Assembly (NCBI GenBank): GCA_000708835.1
Contig: DF236967.1
Span: forward strand, 188,822 to 252,821
Length of the DNA: 64,000 nt
Reading direction: 5' to 3'
DNA from: Klebsormidium nitens
Lineage: Eukaryota; Streptophyta; Klebsormidiophyceae; Klebsormidiales; Klebsormidiaceae
Within the stretch, counting starts at the first letter, position 1. Every line of letters begins with the position of its first letter. Below are positions 47,932 to 59,600 of the stretch, piece by piece. A program made the position numbers and the translations under genes. Under the pieces are notes generated by a model. It made no database searches. It saw only the letters and a program-made list of their open reading frames with translations, and had not been told where the DNA came from.

Positions 47932-50900
47932 CTAGGTCCTGAACTCGTAGTTTCCCGCTCGGGTGATGTACCGCACCCACTCGACCGTGCTGTAGCCGCT
48001 TTTCTCCCACACCTGCATGGGACGAAGGCAACAGTCAATTGACCAATCAGACTCACCTTCATAAGACGAGGCCATACTTTTTCAACGGGAGAATGGAAGT
48101 ATGCCTCAGCCAGCTTTGAAAGGAAGGATAGCAGACAGCAGCTTCAAGAAGGGTGCACCACCCAGTGTTCTCGAAAGACACTGGAATAGTTCGAAAACGG
48201 ACCTTGAGGAACCGGACCCGCAGCCCCGAAGCCGTGAACATCGGAACCTGCAAGCAGAAAGCCCGATGTCAGTAACTCTCTGCGCGCTCTCAAGCCAACT
48301 TCGCATCCAAGACGCGCATCCTTCGCAAATCATCACCCCACCCAGCAAGTCGCGTTCTACCCCAGAATAATCGCTCCTACCAACGACGACGATACGACAC
48401 AGAAGACTCAAAAGGAAAGGCTTTGGTCGTCTGTTGCTTGGAGTGCGGCTGACGCACCTGGAATTCCATGGTGATGGGCGGCCGCGACCACGCCTTCTTG
48501 TCCGCCATCGTGGAGATGAGCTCCACCTCCGCACTCAGGCTCAGCTCCTGGTTCCCAGGGAATCGCCGAATCCTGCTCGAAGACAGAACGAGAATGAGCA
48601 TCTTGCCCGCGACAAAGGCTCGTTGCATTGGTTTCCCATGAGAACAAGCTGCACACTGAACCTGGAAAGACAAAACATCCGTGAATGTATCCGGTCACGA
48701 CAGTTCTTCTCACTCAGGCCGAGACCTTTGCTTCCAAGCATAGTAGACTGCGGTCAACGGGTATCCGTTTTATGTGCGCTGGACCACTCCTGACATTGCG
48801 TGCATACTGATCTGCCGCACCACCTCGACAGTGAGCCTCCGTTTTGCCGACCAGGAGGAAGGGAGGCGTGTTCCCTGGGATCGATTGCCAGCTGAGTGAC
48901 CATTTTTGGGCAGAAATCTCGACAGTGAGCATTGTTTTTGCCGACCAGGAGAGGGGGAAAGCGTGTAGGAGTGCGAGAGAGCGCTGCTTACTTCCAGACG
49001 AGGCAGTCCAGCTTGGAGTCGTACTTGGCCTTGCCGGAGGAGGGGATGATGGTCGCCTTGGCCGTGTGCTTGGGCACTGGGACCTTGACCACCACGCCCA
49101 GCGCAAACATGCGCGCGCCAAACAGGCTCTTCACCTGGTGTTACGAGGAGCAGAAGCTGTCAAACAGCACCTTCCAACGCCCTCTAAAAACAAGACGTCA
49201 GTCCCTTACAATAAAAGAAAGCGGTGAAAGAAAAACAAAGTTGTCCTCGCTGCTGGAAAGAGCAAGAGATTTGGAAACGCGAAATGGTGCTTTGCAATTC
49301 CTGAAGCGTCGAAGGTAGATGGACGAAAAGTTTCACGACGAACAGCTGGGCGCCTTGTGAACGCAATTCTATCGGTCTTCCAGGCCGTTCACGCACCTTG
49401 ATGTTGACCTCCATCCGCGTTCGGCCCAGCTCCTTGATGGTCGGGAGGACCTTGAACGGGATGCTGATTCCCTCCGTGATCCGATACCTGCAATGGAAAG
49501 ATACAACTATTGAGCTACCTGGTAAATTAGAAGCTGACGTCAAGCAAAGCCGTCAGCAATCGAATCGACTAGATATATGCATGGAAAGAGCAAAAACTGG
49601 ACCGCCGCATCCAGCAAAGCGGAAAAGAGTGACATTGCTGGCGGACTGCAAACAGGCAGTTTGATGATGAAACCAGCGCAGTGCTCAATCAACCTCCGAT
49701 GTTTTGAACATGATCCTAACGAGCCACGCTCATTCACTTAGTATTGCACGAGCTGTGTATTTTACCAGTGCTTCTCCCTTCCTCTTCACTCGTCAGCCAC
49801 AGTCTGATCACATGCTTGCAAACAGGAGCAGCCCTGAGGGACAGGCGGCCCGAAATGACCTCCAGAGTACTCACTTCATGAGCTCAAACTCCCCGTCGGG
49901 TGGCACAAAGCTGACGGTCTTCTCCGAATTAAAGCGGCCCAGGTTGACGCACTGGTGGAACTGCACATCGTCCAGCTCGATGGTGTTCTTGCTGCATGCA
50001 GAAACAGTCAACACACGGTCAGCCCTGCCTGAATCAAGAGGAGCGCCAAGAATCAGCGTCGATCACCGAGTATTGGGTCCTCTCCGTCTGTTTCCGTCTT
50101 GCGTCTCTTCAGCTAGCAAAGTCCGTCCCTGTTTGTGCGCTTGGTAAGCACATGACCATATCAACCTCTGAAAAACAGATTTCTTCTTGTTGGAGAGCAA
50201 GGTGTAAGATGAAGCGGCAAGCCTTTGTGGTCGAAGTGAACTTCAGCTGTGCTTATGCGTCTTTTGCCTGGGTTTCCCTGTTGGACCTTCGCTGCAGCTC
50301 TTAAGACAACACTTTCCGCAACTGGCTGGCTCTACAATGGCAATGCTATTGCTGTGTATCAGGAACGAAAAGAGGCAGCTTACCCCTTGCCCGTCGGCTT
50401 CGCCTTAACGGCCGCCTCCTTGTCCAGGGTCAGCTTGTCATTGAGCCCCAGCTTGAGGTCGGGCATGCCCGACAAGAAGCACTTCATCAGGATCTTGCCT
50501 GTGACGTCGCACCGAAGCACCGTGCCTGGAAGGGACCACGATGGAGGTGAGGAAATTGAAGTTTCTCACACGTTACACGCTGACAGGATCGCTGCTGTGG
50601 CTTATTTCTGTCGCTTGGCAGTGTCCCTGGCTTTCTGGGGTTCTACTCCAGCTTGGACATGCATGCGCTGGACAAACTCACGCCAACAAGATCCCAGAGA
50701 AGCCCTCTGAGACAAGCACAAGACTCTGAAGGGGGTGAATCATAGTTGAACCCAGGGAGAAGGGATAGACAAGGTCAATTTGACCCACCTTTTTGTGACA
50801 TTAGCAGGTTCACGCTCTCCACGATATCCAGGAAAACCTGAATGCAAACAGAGAGAAACTGAGTAACACTCCAGAGGGAGTTTGGTGAGTGCATGAACCT

Positions 50901-52463
50901 TCTCCTTGCAAGCTGCGATACAATCAGGCTACTGATGACTGCCGAAATGACACGGTCCTCACCTCATTCTTTTTGTAAGCAAGCCCTTCTCGCCGCCAGG
51001 ACACTGCCCCAGTTACTTGCAACGTTGCATTTGCTGGTGGTCTCGTGTCTTGTTGCTGCAAAGCAAGTGCAATTGGTATGCTTCATATATAAGATCACAC
51101 TGTGTCACAAAGCGGGAAGTCAAACCGGCAATCAAAGTGAAGAATCGGATCATGGGGCTGTAAGAAGGCTGTACAATCACACCCTGTACTGTGCAGCCAA
51201 TGCTGCAAGGTTGAGTAAGACTAACTGCGTCTGACCAAGTGAATCAATAAGTGATCCGAAAAGGAGGGCCTGTAAAACGAGTGAGCATCTTACCTTCGAA
51301 AAAGGTGACCGGACACCCTCCTGGGTGATGTACAGCTTGAGAATCTCGGGCGAAAGGTTTTGTGGATATCCGAAGTCCATAATCTCTGCAGGTTCACAAG
51401 CCCCACAGAGTTGGTGGTACAGTATAGATAAATCAAGGCTGCTTCCATTTGGCACAGGATATAGGGAAAGCTAGCAAGTATGTTGTGAGGGGTGCCTGCA
51501 GATCAAGGCTCCCTATGAGTGCTCTGGATAACCTACCGAAATCATCAACAATGGAGAAGACCACACCCAAAAATTTCAACTCACCATCCAGGAGTTCGTA
51601 TATGAGCACAAAGTTGTTCCTGATGGCATCCTCGTCAAATTGGCCGCCAAAGTACGCTTTGAAGAGCCCAACCGTCTGTAGAAGTAGATGATGCAAAATG
51701 TCAGAGCTCTTCTGACGAGGAACGTGGCCTGCTATTAACGAGGCCCAAGCTGGTGCTACAAGCCCATTTAGGCTGAACTTGTTCATAGCAATCCAACATC
51801 AATGATCACACGGAGAGAGCAAACAACATGTCGCCACGACCCCTGCGCCTGCGCAGAGGCAATGAAGAGCCCTTCACCCCCCAATTAGCAACATCTGATT
51901 GATACTTTTTCAGCTTGGATTTGCCTGTATGGGAACATGCTTTGCCCCTGACTTACCTCCACCATGAACTTGAAGGCACACGCTGCGTTGGCATTGCTTG
52001 CGACCACAATCACGATGTACACGTTGCTCAAGCGCATGTACATGAACGTGGTGTCCCCCAGCTGCCGCACAGGGCAGGTGCCCAAGTCCTTGGTGGTCAG
52101 GATGTGCGTACGGAACGCATCCACCATGTTCTTCCTGTGGGAGTATGTCTCTGCTCAGCTATCTACTTGCAGAGGGGTTGCCGATCCAATTCTGCCAAAA
52201 TGCAAGAGGACTGCCTCTCACTAAGCTCTCACATGGAAGCTATTTGCCACCTTGCTTAGTTTCTTCTCCAACATGTTTTCATTAGACCCTTCAAACTACT
52301 AAAGCTGGGCATCCTGACTTTGAGGCAATGCTCAAACAAAGTTGGGTCCACAGATGCATTCATCAGCTGGCGGCGCTTACCCGACATCATCTCGGTAGAG
52401 ACGATTGATCAGGACGTCCCCACGAAGGTTCAGAAAATAGATTGCTGATGCGGCGATCGGCAT
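47932..52463 (-). CDS. AP2M: AP-2 complex subunit mu (clathrin adaptor)
   Basis: Medium subunit of the plasma-membrane AP-2 adaptor, which binds YxxPhi cargo signals and PIP2 in clathrin endocytosis. Thirteen exons (52381-52463, 51957-52134, 51585-51675, 51294-51385, 50963-51055, 50789-50837, 50384-50525, 49875-49991, 49397-49487, 48992-49134, 48458-48572, 48203-48247, 47932-48012) join to 439 residues, against 438 in Arabidopsis. The N-terminal longin domain begins MPIAASAIYFLNLRGDVLIN. The linker contains FGYPQNLSPEILKLYITQEG. The mu-homology domain has VFLDIVESVNLLMS, KCFLSGMPDLKLGLNDKL, FHQCVNLGRFNSEKTVSFVP and SRPPITMEFQ, ending VEWVRYITRAGNYEFRT. That is AP-2 rather than AP-1, AP-3 or AP-4 mu. 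Its start faces that of VPS16. Confidence 0.97.
48823..48968. repeat. Imperfect direct duplication in AP2M intron 10
   Basis: CTCGACAGTGAGC followed within a few bases by TTTTGCCGACCAGGAG occurs at about 48823-48873 and again at about 48918-48968, so the period is roughly 95 bp. It lies entirely within the intron 48573-48991. Confidence 0.75.
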
Positions 52464-53620
52464 CGTGCCCCCTTCTGCAAGATGGAGGACAACTTGAACT
52501 TGATCGTGTCTGAAAAGTACAACCGCCAATTGTGCTTCAGAAGCCTTCAGCTCTGACGCAATCAGGTAAAATCCAAACAGCTGGAGCAACACAATGGACA
52601 AGGATGAGAAGCACCAAGCCTCTGACCAGCAATCCCGCCAGCAACCAGGCGCACAATTCTGCTGGCAGCATGCTGGTTGGTTCCTGGATCCTGTTTCTTA
52701 GACCAACGATAAGCAGGCAGCTCGTGATACTCTTTGCAAATAAGACTCACCAATCAATTCGGCTTGACGACATCCAACACCGGAAGTGTCTCCTCAGAGT
52801 GAAACGAGTTGCCCTTGATCTCCGCAATCTCCTTTAAAGATGCAGCTTTCACCCCTAATTTCAAAGTAGGGTGGTCCACAACGTCGGCAGGACACTGTCC
52901 AATTCAAGCACCAATCAGGAGCCTTCTATCTTTCTCTTCGCGGTGAGAAGTCATGAGAGAGAAGCCTTGCTTCAGAAACTAGCAGCTACTCGATCGACCA
53001 CAAAGGCGCCCCTGGGCTACACTGACAGCAGCTCGAGCTGCAAAAATGGTGTCACATGGCCTCCTCTGAAGTGCTGGAATACACAGCTTACGATTTGATC
53101 AACTTGCGCGTGTCCAAATACGGTCTCGCGCACCAATCTTAATTCGGGCAGTTGTGGTCTGAATCAAAATGCGCTTCCTCGCGCAAATTTGTTGGTTCCC
53201 TGACCAAGCTTGAAGCAGCAGTTGTTGAGTCTTCAAGTTCTTGTCGACTTCGAAGCAGGGCGTTCAAGGCAAGCAAGATTGTGGCAGAATTGGGCCGGAA
53301 TTAGGGGGCTGTTGTAAGATTCCTCTGGTCCAGGATAGGTGCACTGATTTTGTCTTGGAGACGGTGCAGCAGCCTCATAATCTCAGTGTTGCGTTCTGCT
53401 CGATTGACTGCATTGGAAGTCAGACGAACCATCCAATCAGGGGGGCTGGTGGGTCTTTATGTATGATATCGGTCAGTGCACTCCAATTGATATGGTGCTG
53501 CAATCCCAATGCAACAACTCAAATGTCCTACCTCATTTGCTGGCTGTAGTATTTGTGGCGCCCAGCGCCTCAATCTTTTAAAGGTGGGCGTCATACTCTG
53601 AGCCACAGCGCAGGAGCGAA
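52464..53620. promoter_or_regulatory. Shared upstream region between AP2M (-) and VPS16 (+)
   Basis: 1,157 bp between divergent start codons. No exon is recognised; short open frames here have no family features. It must contain both promoters and leaders. It has few CATG words compared with the convergent spacers. Confidence 0.5.
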
Positions 53621-56600
53621 ATGGCGATCTCCAACTCTGCGGAGTGGAACGAGCTGTACAACCGCTTCTACTGTAAGCTAGAAGTGTACACCATGTGCTG
53701 GCCCAGTGTGGACATCAGCAAGCATGTCATTGCGTGTGCAAAGTGAGTGTTCACTCCAGAAAAGCCCCATCTTTGCTTCAAAGAGCTCGATGTCAGCGTG
53801 TGTAAAACCCTTGAAGTTCTCAGCTTGTAGTTCATTGGTTCGAAATTGGTGAACCTGCCCTTCTCTTCCTCGACCTGGCAAGTCTCTTGGCTATGGAACT
53901 TGAAGGGTGGCAAGGCTGATTGGAGACGCAGATTGGGCAGCTTGAGTGTCTTCTTTTGTGTCCTCTTCTGTGCTATGTTTGGGACACTTTGAAAAGGGAC
54001 ACATACCGTAGAAGCTTTGGTATCACGGTGTAACACCAACAATGTCCAGGGCTGTCAGATTACCCAAACATTGCACCACCGCCATCGTCTTAGTCAACCT
54101 TCCCATTGCTTTTCTCAAAGTGCCTCAACGGTCTGTCAGGCAACTTCCCGAGACTTCGTCCAATATGGAAACGAAATGTCTGACCTACAGCGCACAATGC
54201 TGATGAGTGCACGAACTCTTGCCCCCAGGTTTGGTGGCCCCATAGCCACCGTTCGCGACTCTGGCAAGCTGCTCCTCCTTGCCGCTGAGTCTACGAGACC
54301 CAAAGTAAACATTTACAGCGCGTCAGGCCTGGCGCTGGCATCCTTTCCGTGGGACAAGGGGAAGATTGTCAGGATGGGCTGGACTGACAGCGAGGTGCTG
54401 ATGTGCATCCTGGAGGGGGGGGACATCTACCAGTACTCCATACACGGCACCGAGGCAGCCAAGCCTTTCTCCCTCTGGCATCAGTAAGTGAGCGACTCTG
54501 ACTATGATGCGCGGCAGAGAAGGGATGACTTTCCTTGTGCTTTCATTGCATCGTTCTTGCTGCCCATTGGTCTCTGATCACAGGTTTCTGTGACTTTCAA
54601 ACTTGATAGAGTACTTCGTGTCAAGCTCAATTGAAAGCTTTTTGGCCGCTCACCAGCTGGAGTTCCAACATACTTCCAAGACCGTTTGCCTCGCTAGTCG
54701 GACCGGGCAGCCTTGTTCTCTCTTGTAAAAGACAGCAAGATCACGGTCATGCTGAATACTCGTTCCAAAATAAGGTTCCAGCCGATGACATTCATGCTGA
54801 CGTCCTCGTTTGTAGGGTGTCGGAGCAGGTGGTGGAGGACTGTTGCTTCTGGGGCCACAGCGTGGTCATCCGCAGCTCCACGCACCAGCTGTACATGATT
54901 CCCGACCTTCGGGACCCCTCTACCGTCCAGCTAGCGAGCCCAGGCCTGGAGGACCCCCCCCACAGCATGGCGATCATTGAGCCCCAGTTCACTGTGTCTG
55001 GTAACCTGGAGGTATTGCTGGCGGTGGGGACGAGCGTGGTTGTGGTGGATGAGGAGACGGCGCAGGACCAGAAGCTAGAGGTCCGCCCCGCTCTCCCATC
55101 GCTTTTCTGCTCGATTGGCTTGGGACGGTGCGTCTTTGTTTTTCCTTTGAGCAGAGCTGGAACCATCTCGTGCAATTGTCGGGAGCAGGAAAGCAACTTG
55201 AACTGAGAGTCGAAGATTGGGGGATCTGACAAAGTGACACGAGGTCGGGGGCGTCATTCCGGAGTCCTCTTGTTCTTGATTGACAAGATTTCTCGGATCG
55301 GTACTTCTGTAATAAGCCCTGCCGAGGGCCAGGCTTTGGAGTTCTCCTCGGAGCACATCATGACTCGATCGACAACCTTGGAGAAAGGGGTCTTGGGCAA
55401 CCACAGTCGGCCTGTTCAAAGCGAGCACCGAGAATCAACAATCACAAAGTTCGACTTCTCACAGGACTCGCATAAACACCGTCTCAATGCGCGACTGTTT
55501 TGAATCTTGCAGTTGGGCCCCCTAACCCGGATGGCCGTTTCTCCCAATGGCAACTTTCTGGCGTGCTTCACCTTTGACGGCAAGCTGCGCGTGCTGTCCA
55601 CCGACTTCACCAAGAACCTGTCCGAGGTCGACCTCCACACGGACACGCCCCCTGCGCAGCTTGTCTGGTGCGGCACCGACTCCGTGCTCCTGTACTGGGC
55701 GGAAGAAGGGGAGCTTGTTATGGTGAGAAGGGGGGATTCTTTTGCATTGCTTCATCTCGAGGAGATGCTGAGTTGCATCAACAATTTGCCGTGGTCGTAT
55801 CGGTGTGATGTAGGAATTTTGTCGATTCATGATTTTGGCTTCGATCGACTTCGTACCTTTTCCAATAACTCTTTCTTTGTGGATAATTCAAACGTTTGCC
55901 TAAGCGTCTAAATTATCCGTGCAGTCTTTGTTAAACGGAAAAGGGCAGGCGTCGAGATCGTGACATCGTTTTCGTCAACAACTTTGGGACCGTTGCAATT
56001 CCTTATCTCAGAGCGGCTGGAAGGACGTTGATTCGAGTGGCTGATCGTACAACCGCCACGCTTCTCTGCAACACGGAGTGTCTTCGAACGCTATGCCTTT
56101 GGGGATCCTGACCCAGGTGCCACGTGTCCTCCCAGGTTGGCCCATACGGCGACACGATTCGCTACTCGTACGACGAGCCCCTGGTTCTCGTCCCCGAGTG
56201 CGACGGCGTTCGCCTGCTGTCCAACTCGCTGATGGAGATCTTGCAGCGCGTCCCCGACTCAGTCGTCTCCATCTTCGGCGTCGGAAGCACCGACCCTGCA
56301 GCGCTTCTTTTCGAAGCCATGGAGCACTTCGAGAAGCGCAGGTAAGGCATGCCCACATCGCTCAGTTTTCAAATCGTCACAAGAGGATTGTCGAACCCGA
56401 GCTGTTGCGATTGAAGGGTCCTCGTATACCAGCGGTTCGTCAACAAGAGCTGCGTCGAAGTTAGCCCCTTCTGTAAGATATCACCATTTGTGAGTTTACC
56501 TGTGCGCTGCACAAGTCCCCTGCAAACTGGGGTGAGGGCTTTTTCATGGTGCATCCCTTGGCGCCCGTAGCATATGCACCCGCATACTCGTCCGTTGATC

Positions 56601-59600
56601 CACGTGAGTTCTAGTCGAGCTTGCGACAATTCTTAAAAGCCCGTATGGATTAACGCAGAATCGATGATGTACGTTTCCCACTAGAAGTTTCCTCGTCACA
56701 ATCCGCCTGTGCAGCGCTAAGGCCGACGAGAACATCCGCGCGATCGGGCCGGCCGACCTGCCGGCGGCTGTGGACGCGTGCATCGACGCGGCGGGGCACG
56801 AGTTCGACGTGCCGCAGCAAAAGGCCCTGCTGCGGGCTGCGGCGTACGGCCGCGCGTTCTGCGCAAAGTTCCCGAGGGACCGCTTCCAGGAGGTTTGTAA
56901 GGTGGGCGGTTCGAGCCATGCAAGCGTTTGAGTTGGGGATGGTGCGCAGAGGGGAAACAGAGGATGCTGGTAGCGCTTGACTTTTTAATCGCACGATATG
57001 ATCCGCATTTGGGCGGTTCTCCTTGGTTGTATTTGTTAGAAAAAGTTCAAAACTCAAACGTGGGAACAGCAGGCAATCATGCGAGTTGAGTTGGGCGAAA
57101 AATGGAAGAAAAGCGGACCCCCCGTACCTTTGTCAGAAGGTGTGATTGAAACAATGGCAAGGCTTTGACCAGTTTTCGAAAAGTAGCTGCTTCCTTATTC
57201 GTCATGGAGACGCCGTTCTTGCCGAATCCCTCGGGTCGCTGTTCATTTCCCGATTCTGGCGAGAAGAGATATCTTGTACTAGCGTGCCACTGACTCTACT
57301 AGTTGCACGTACCTCTCGGATCAAAGTTCGGACTAAAAGGCCGTAACGTCAGACAGAAGCCTTTACAGAGTTGGGAGCGGGACAAAATGCACGGCCCCTT
57401 TCCCCCGCAGGTCCTGCGCGTGTTGAACGCGGTGCGGCACTACGAGACGGGCGTGCCCCTCACTCTGCAGCAGTTCCGTTTGCTGACCGCCCCCGTGCTC
57501 ATAGCGCGGCTCGTGAACGCGAACCGACACCTGCTGGCGCTCGAGGTCTCCGACTGGCTGGGCCTAAGCAAGGTGGGGAAATGCTGAGAGTGTCGGGAAT
57601 TCGTATGCAGTGCCTTCTGGTGGCGGTAAAACCAGCTTTGTCCACTTCGGGCTACAGGAGGATGTCGACGGATAGATTTACGGCCTAGCTAGTGTGAAAG
57701 GTGCGACAGAATGTGTTTCTGATTTTAGAGCCCGCTTCGGTGTTGCTCGTCTCGGACGTGAATGCTCGACCGCCCTCAAACACGACTCCTCAAGCAAGGG
57801 CGCCGGATTCCTGGGACACCTAGCTTCCATTTTTGCTGCACCGCTTATCAGAGTTTCCTCGTTCCGCTTCAACTGCGGCGTCAACTTCAAGGCAAACTGA
57901 TCGCAGCGAAAGGCTTGTCCAAGTTGTTGCCTTGTGCTTGTCCCCTCTTACTACGAGTGGCTCCTCAAGCTCTACGTGCAAGATTGACGAAAAGCATGAG
58001 AAGTCGACAGGCTAAGGCTCATAAGGGGAGAGGGGGGAAACAGATTTCCAGCCCCCGGAATCTGACTGCTTGTTACCCGGCATGTCTTTCGCCAGGAGGC
58101 CGTACTGCGCCTCTGGGCGTGCGCCAAGATTTCGGGGGTTAGCTGAGGCTGATTATTTTCTTGGGTTCTCATTATCTCTCTTGAGGTCATCTGGAAGCCC
58201 CTCAAGCTCTACATTTCCTACGAACTACAACTTTGTATTCTGGCAGGAGGCCGTGCTGCGCCACTGGGCGTGCGCCAAGATCGAGACAAGCGGTGACGTG
58301 GCAGAGGAGGCGATCCTGGAGACGATCGTGAGCAAGCTGCGGACGTCCGCGACCATGTCATACGCCCAGATCGCGGACACCGCGCATAAGATGGGGCGGA
58401 CGCAGCTCGCCGCCATGCTGCTGGACTACGAGCCCAAAGCGGCGGAGCAGGTGACACTAGCGTTCGCTTTGGACTTGCATGCAGCCTCTTTCGGCGGTTG
58501 TTGGTGTCAACGGCATAAAGTGCGAAGACAACAGCGGCACCTGTCTGTTTCGCCCGTTGATTTTAGAACATCCGGCATGAGGAATTTTTTTGCCGTTATC
58601 TTCTCCTGCGCAATCCTCGTGTCAAACTTTTGGAAGCAGCCGCGGTTTTCCCTCCACTAAACGTCGGTCCAAAAGGCTATGTGAGAGGTTTGCTCGAGCG
58701 CTCTCGCCACACCAGCGCGCGCCCCTGGACTGACACGTGCCCGTCACGATCATCGAATGTTGCAGGTACCGTTGTTGATTCGCATGGGAGAGGACGAGCG
58801 CGCCCTCGCCAAGGCGGTCGACAGCGGCGATACCGACCTCGTGTACCTTGCCATCTTCCACCTCCAAAAGCACGTGCCCGAAAAGGTGAGGGGGCCGGCC
58901 CTAGGAGGATGGGGTTGTGGGGGATCGGGGGTTGTGGGGTTTAGGAGGGGGACTTGCGGGTTGTGTCTAGAATAGTTGTCAGGTACCTGAGCGGTGAGTG
59001 CGACTTTATAACCGTTTCTTTGAGGCAGAGAATGGCGCAACTGTCCAGTTGGTTACTTCTTTGTTCGGGCTTTCACCGATTGTAGTTGGTCAGGCTGGTC
59101 GCTGCTTTTACAAAGGAACATCCGAGGCCGTCTCCGAAACCAGATGCAGGCGCGCTTCTTTGATTGTTTCGGCCGGCTTTCACAGTATCGTATGCATGGA
59201 AGTTCCCTACGTAATCCCTTAACACTACTTTTGGCCTCCTTGGGACTCATGTCCTCGCTCTGGCCGGCTCACTGTAATGGCACTCGCTGCTTCGTTTGCC
59301 TTTCTTGACCCTATCACGAACACTCCTATCACGAACACTCCTTCCTGCAGAAGTTTCCCACATTTCCCACCCGATGCTGACCAATCTGTCTTTTCTTCAG
59401 GAGCTCTTCCGGATGATTCAGGCCAAGCCCCTGGCCCGCGACCTGTTTGTCTCTTGGACCCGCCAGAACGACCCAGACGCTCTAAAAAAGTACTTTTTCA
59501 CCACCGGCAACCCGGCGGCTGCCGCCGAGGTGCTTGTCAAAGAAAGCTATCAGGTGAGTTAGATTTAGCATACGGGCTTCGCTTTCGCTTTTGCTGCGAT

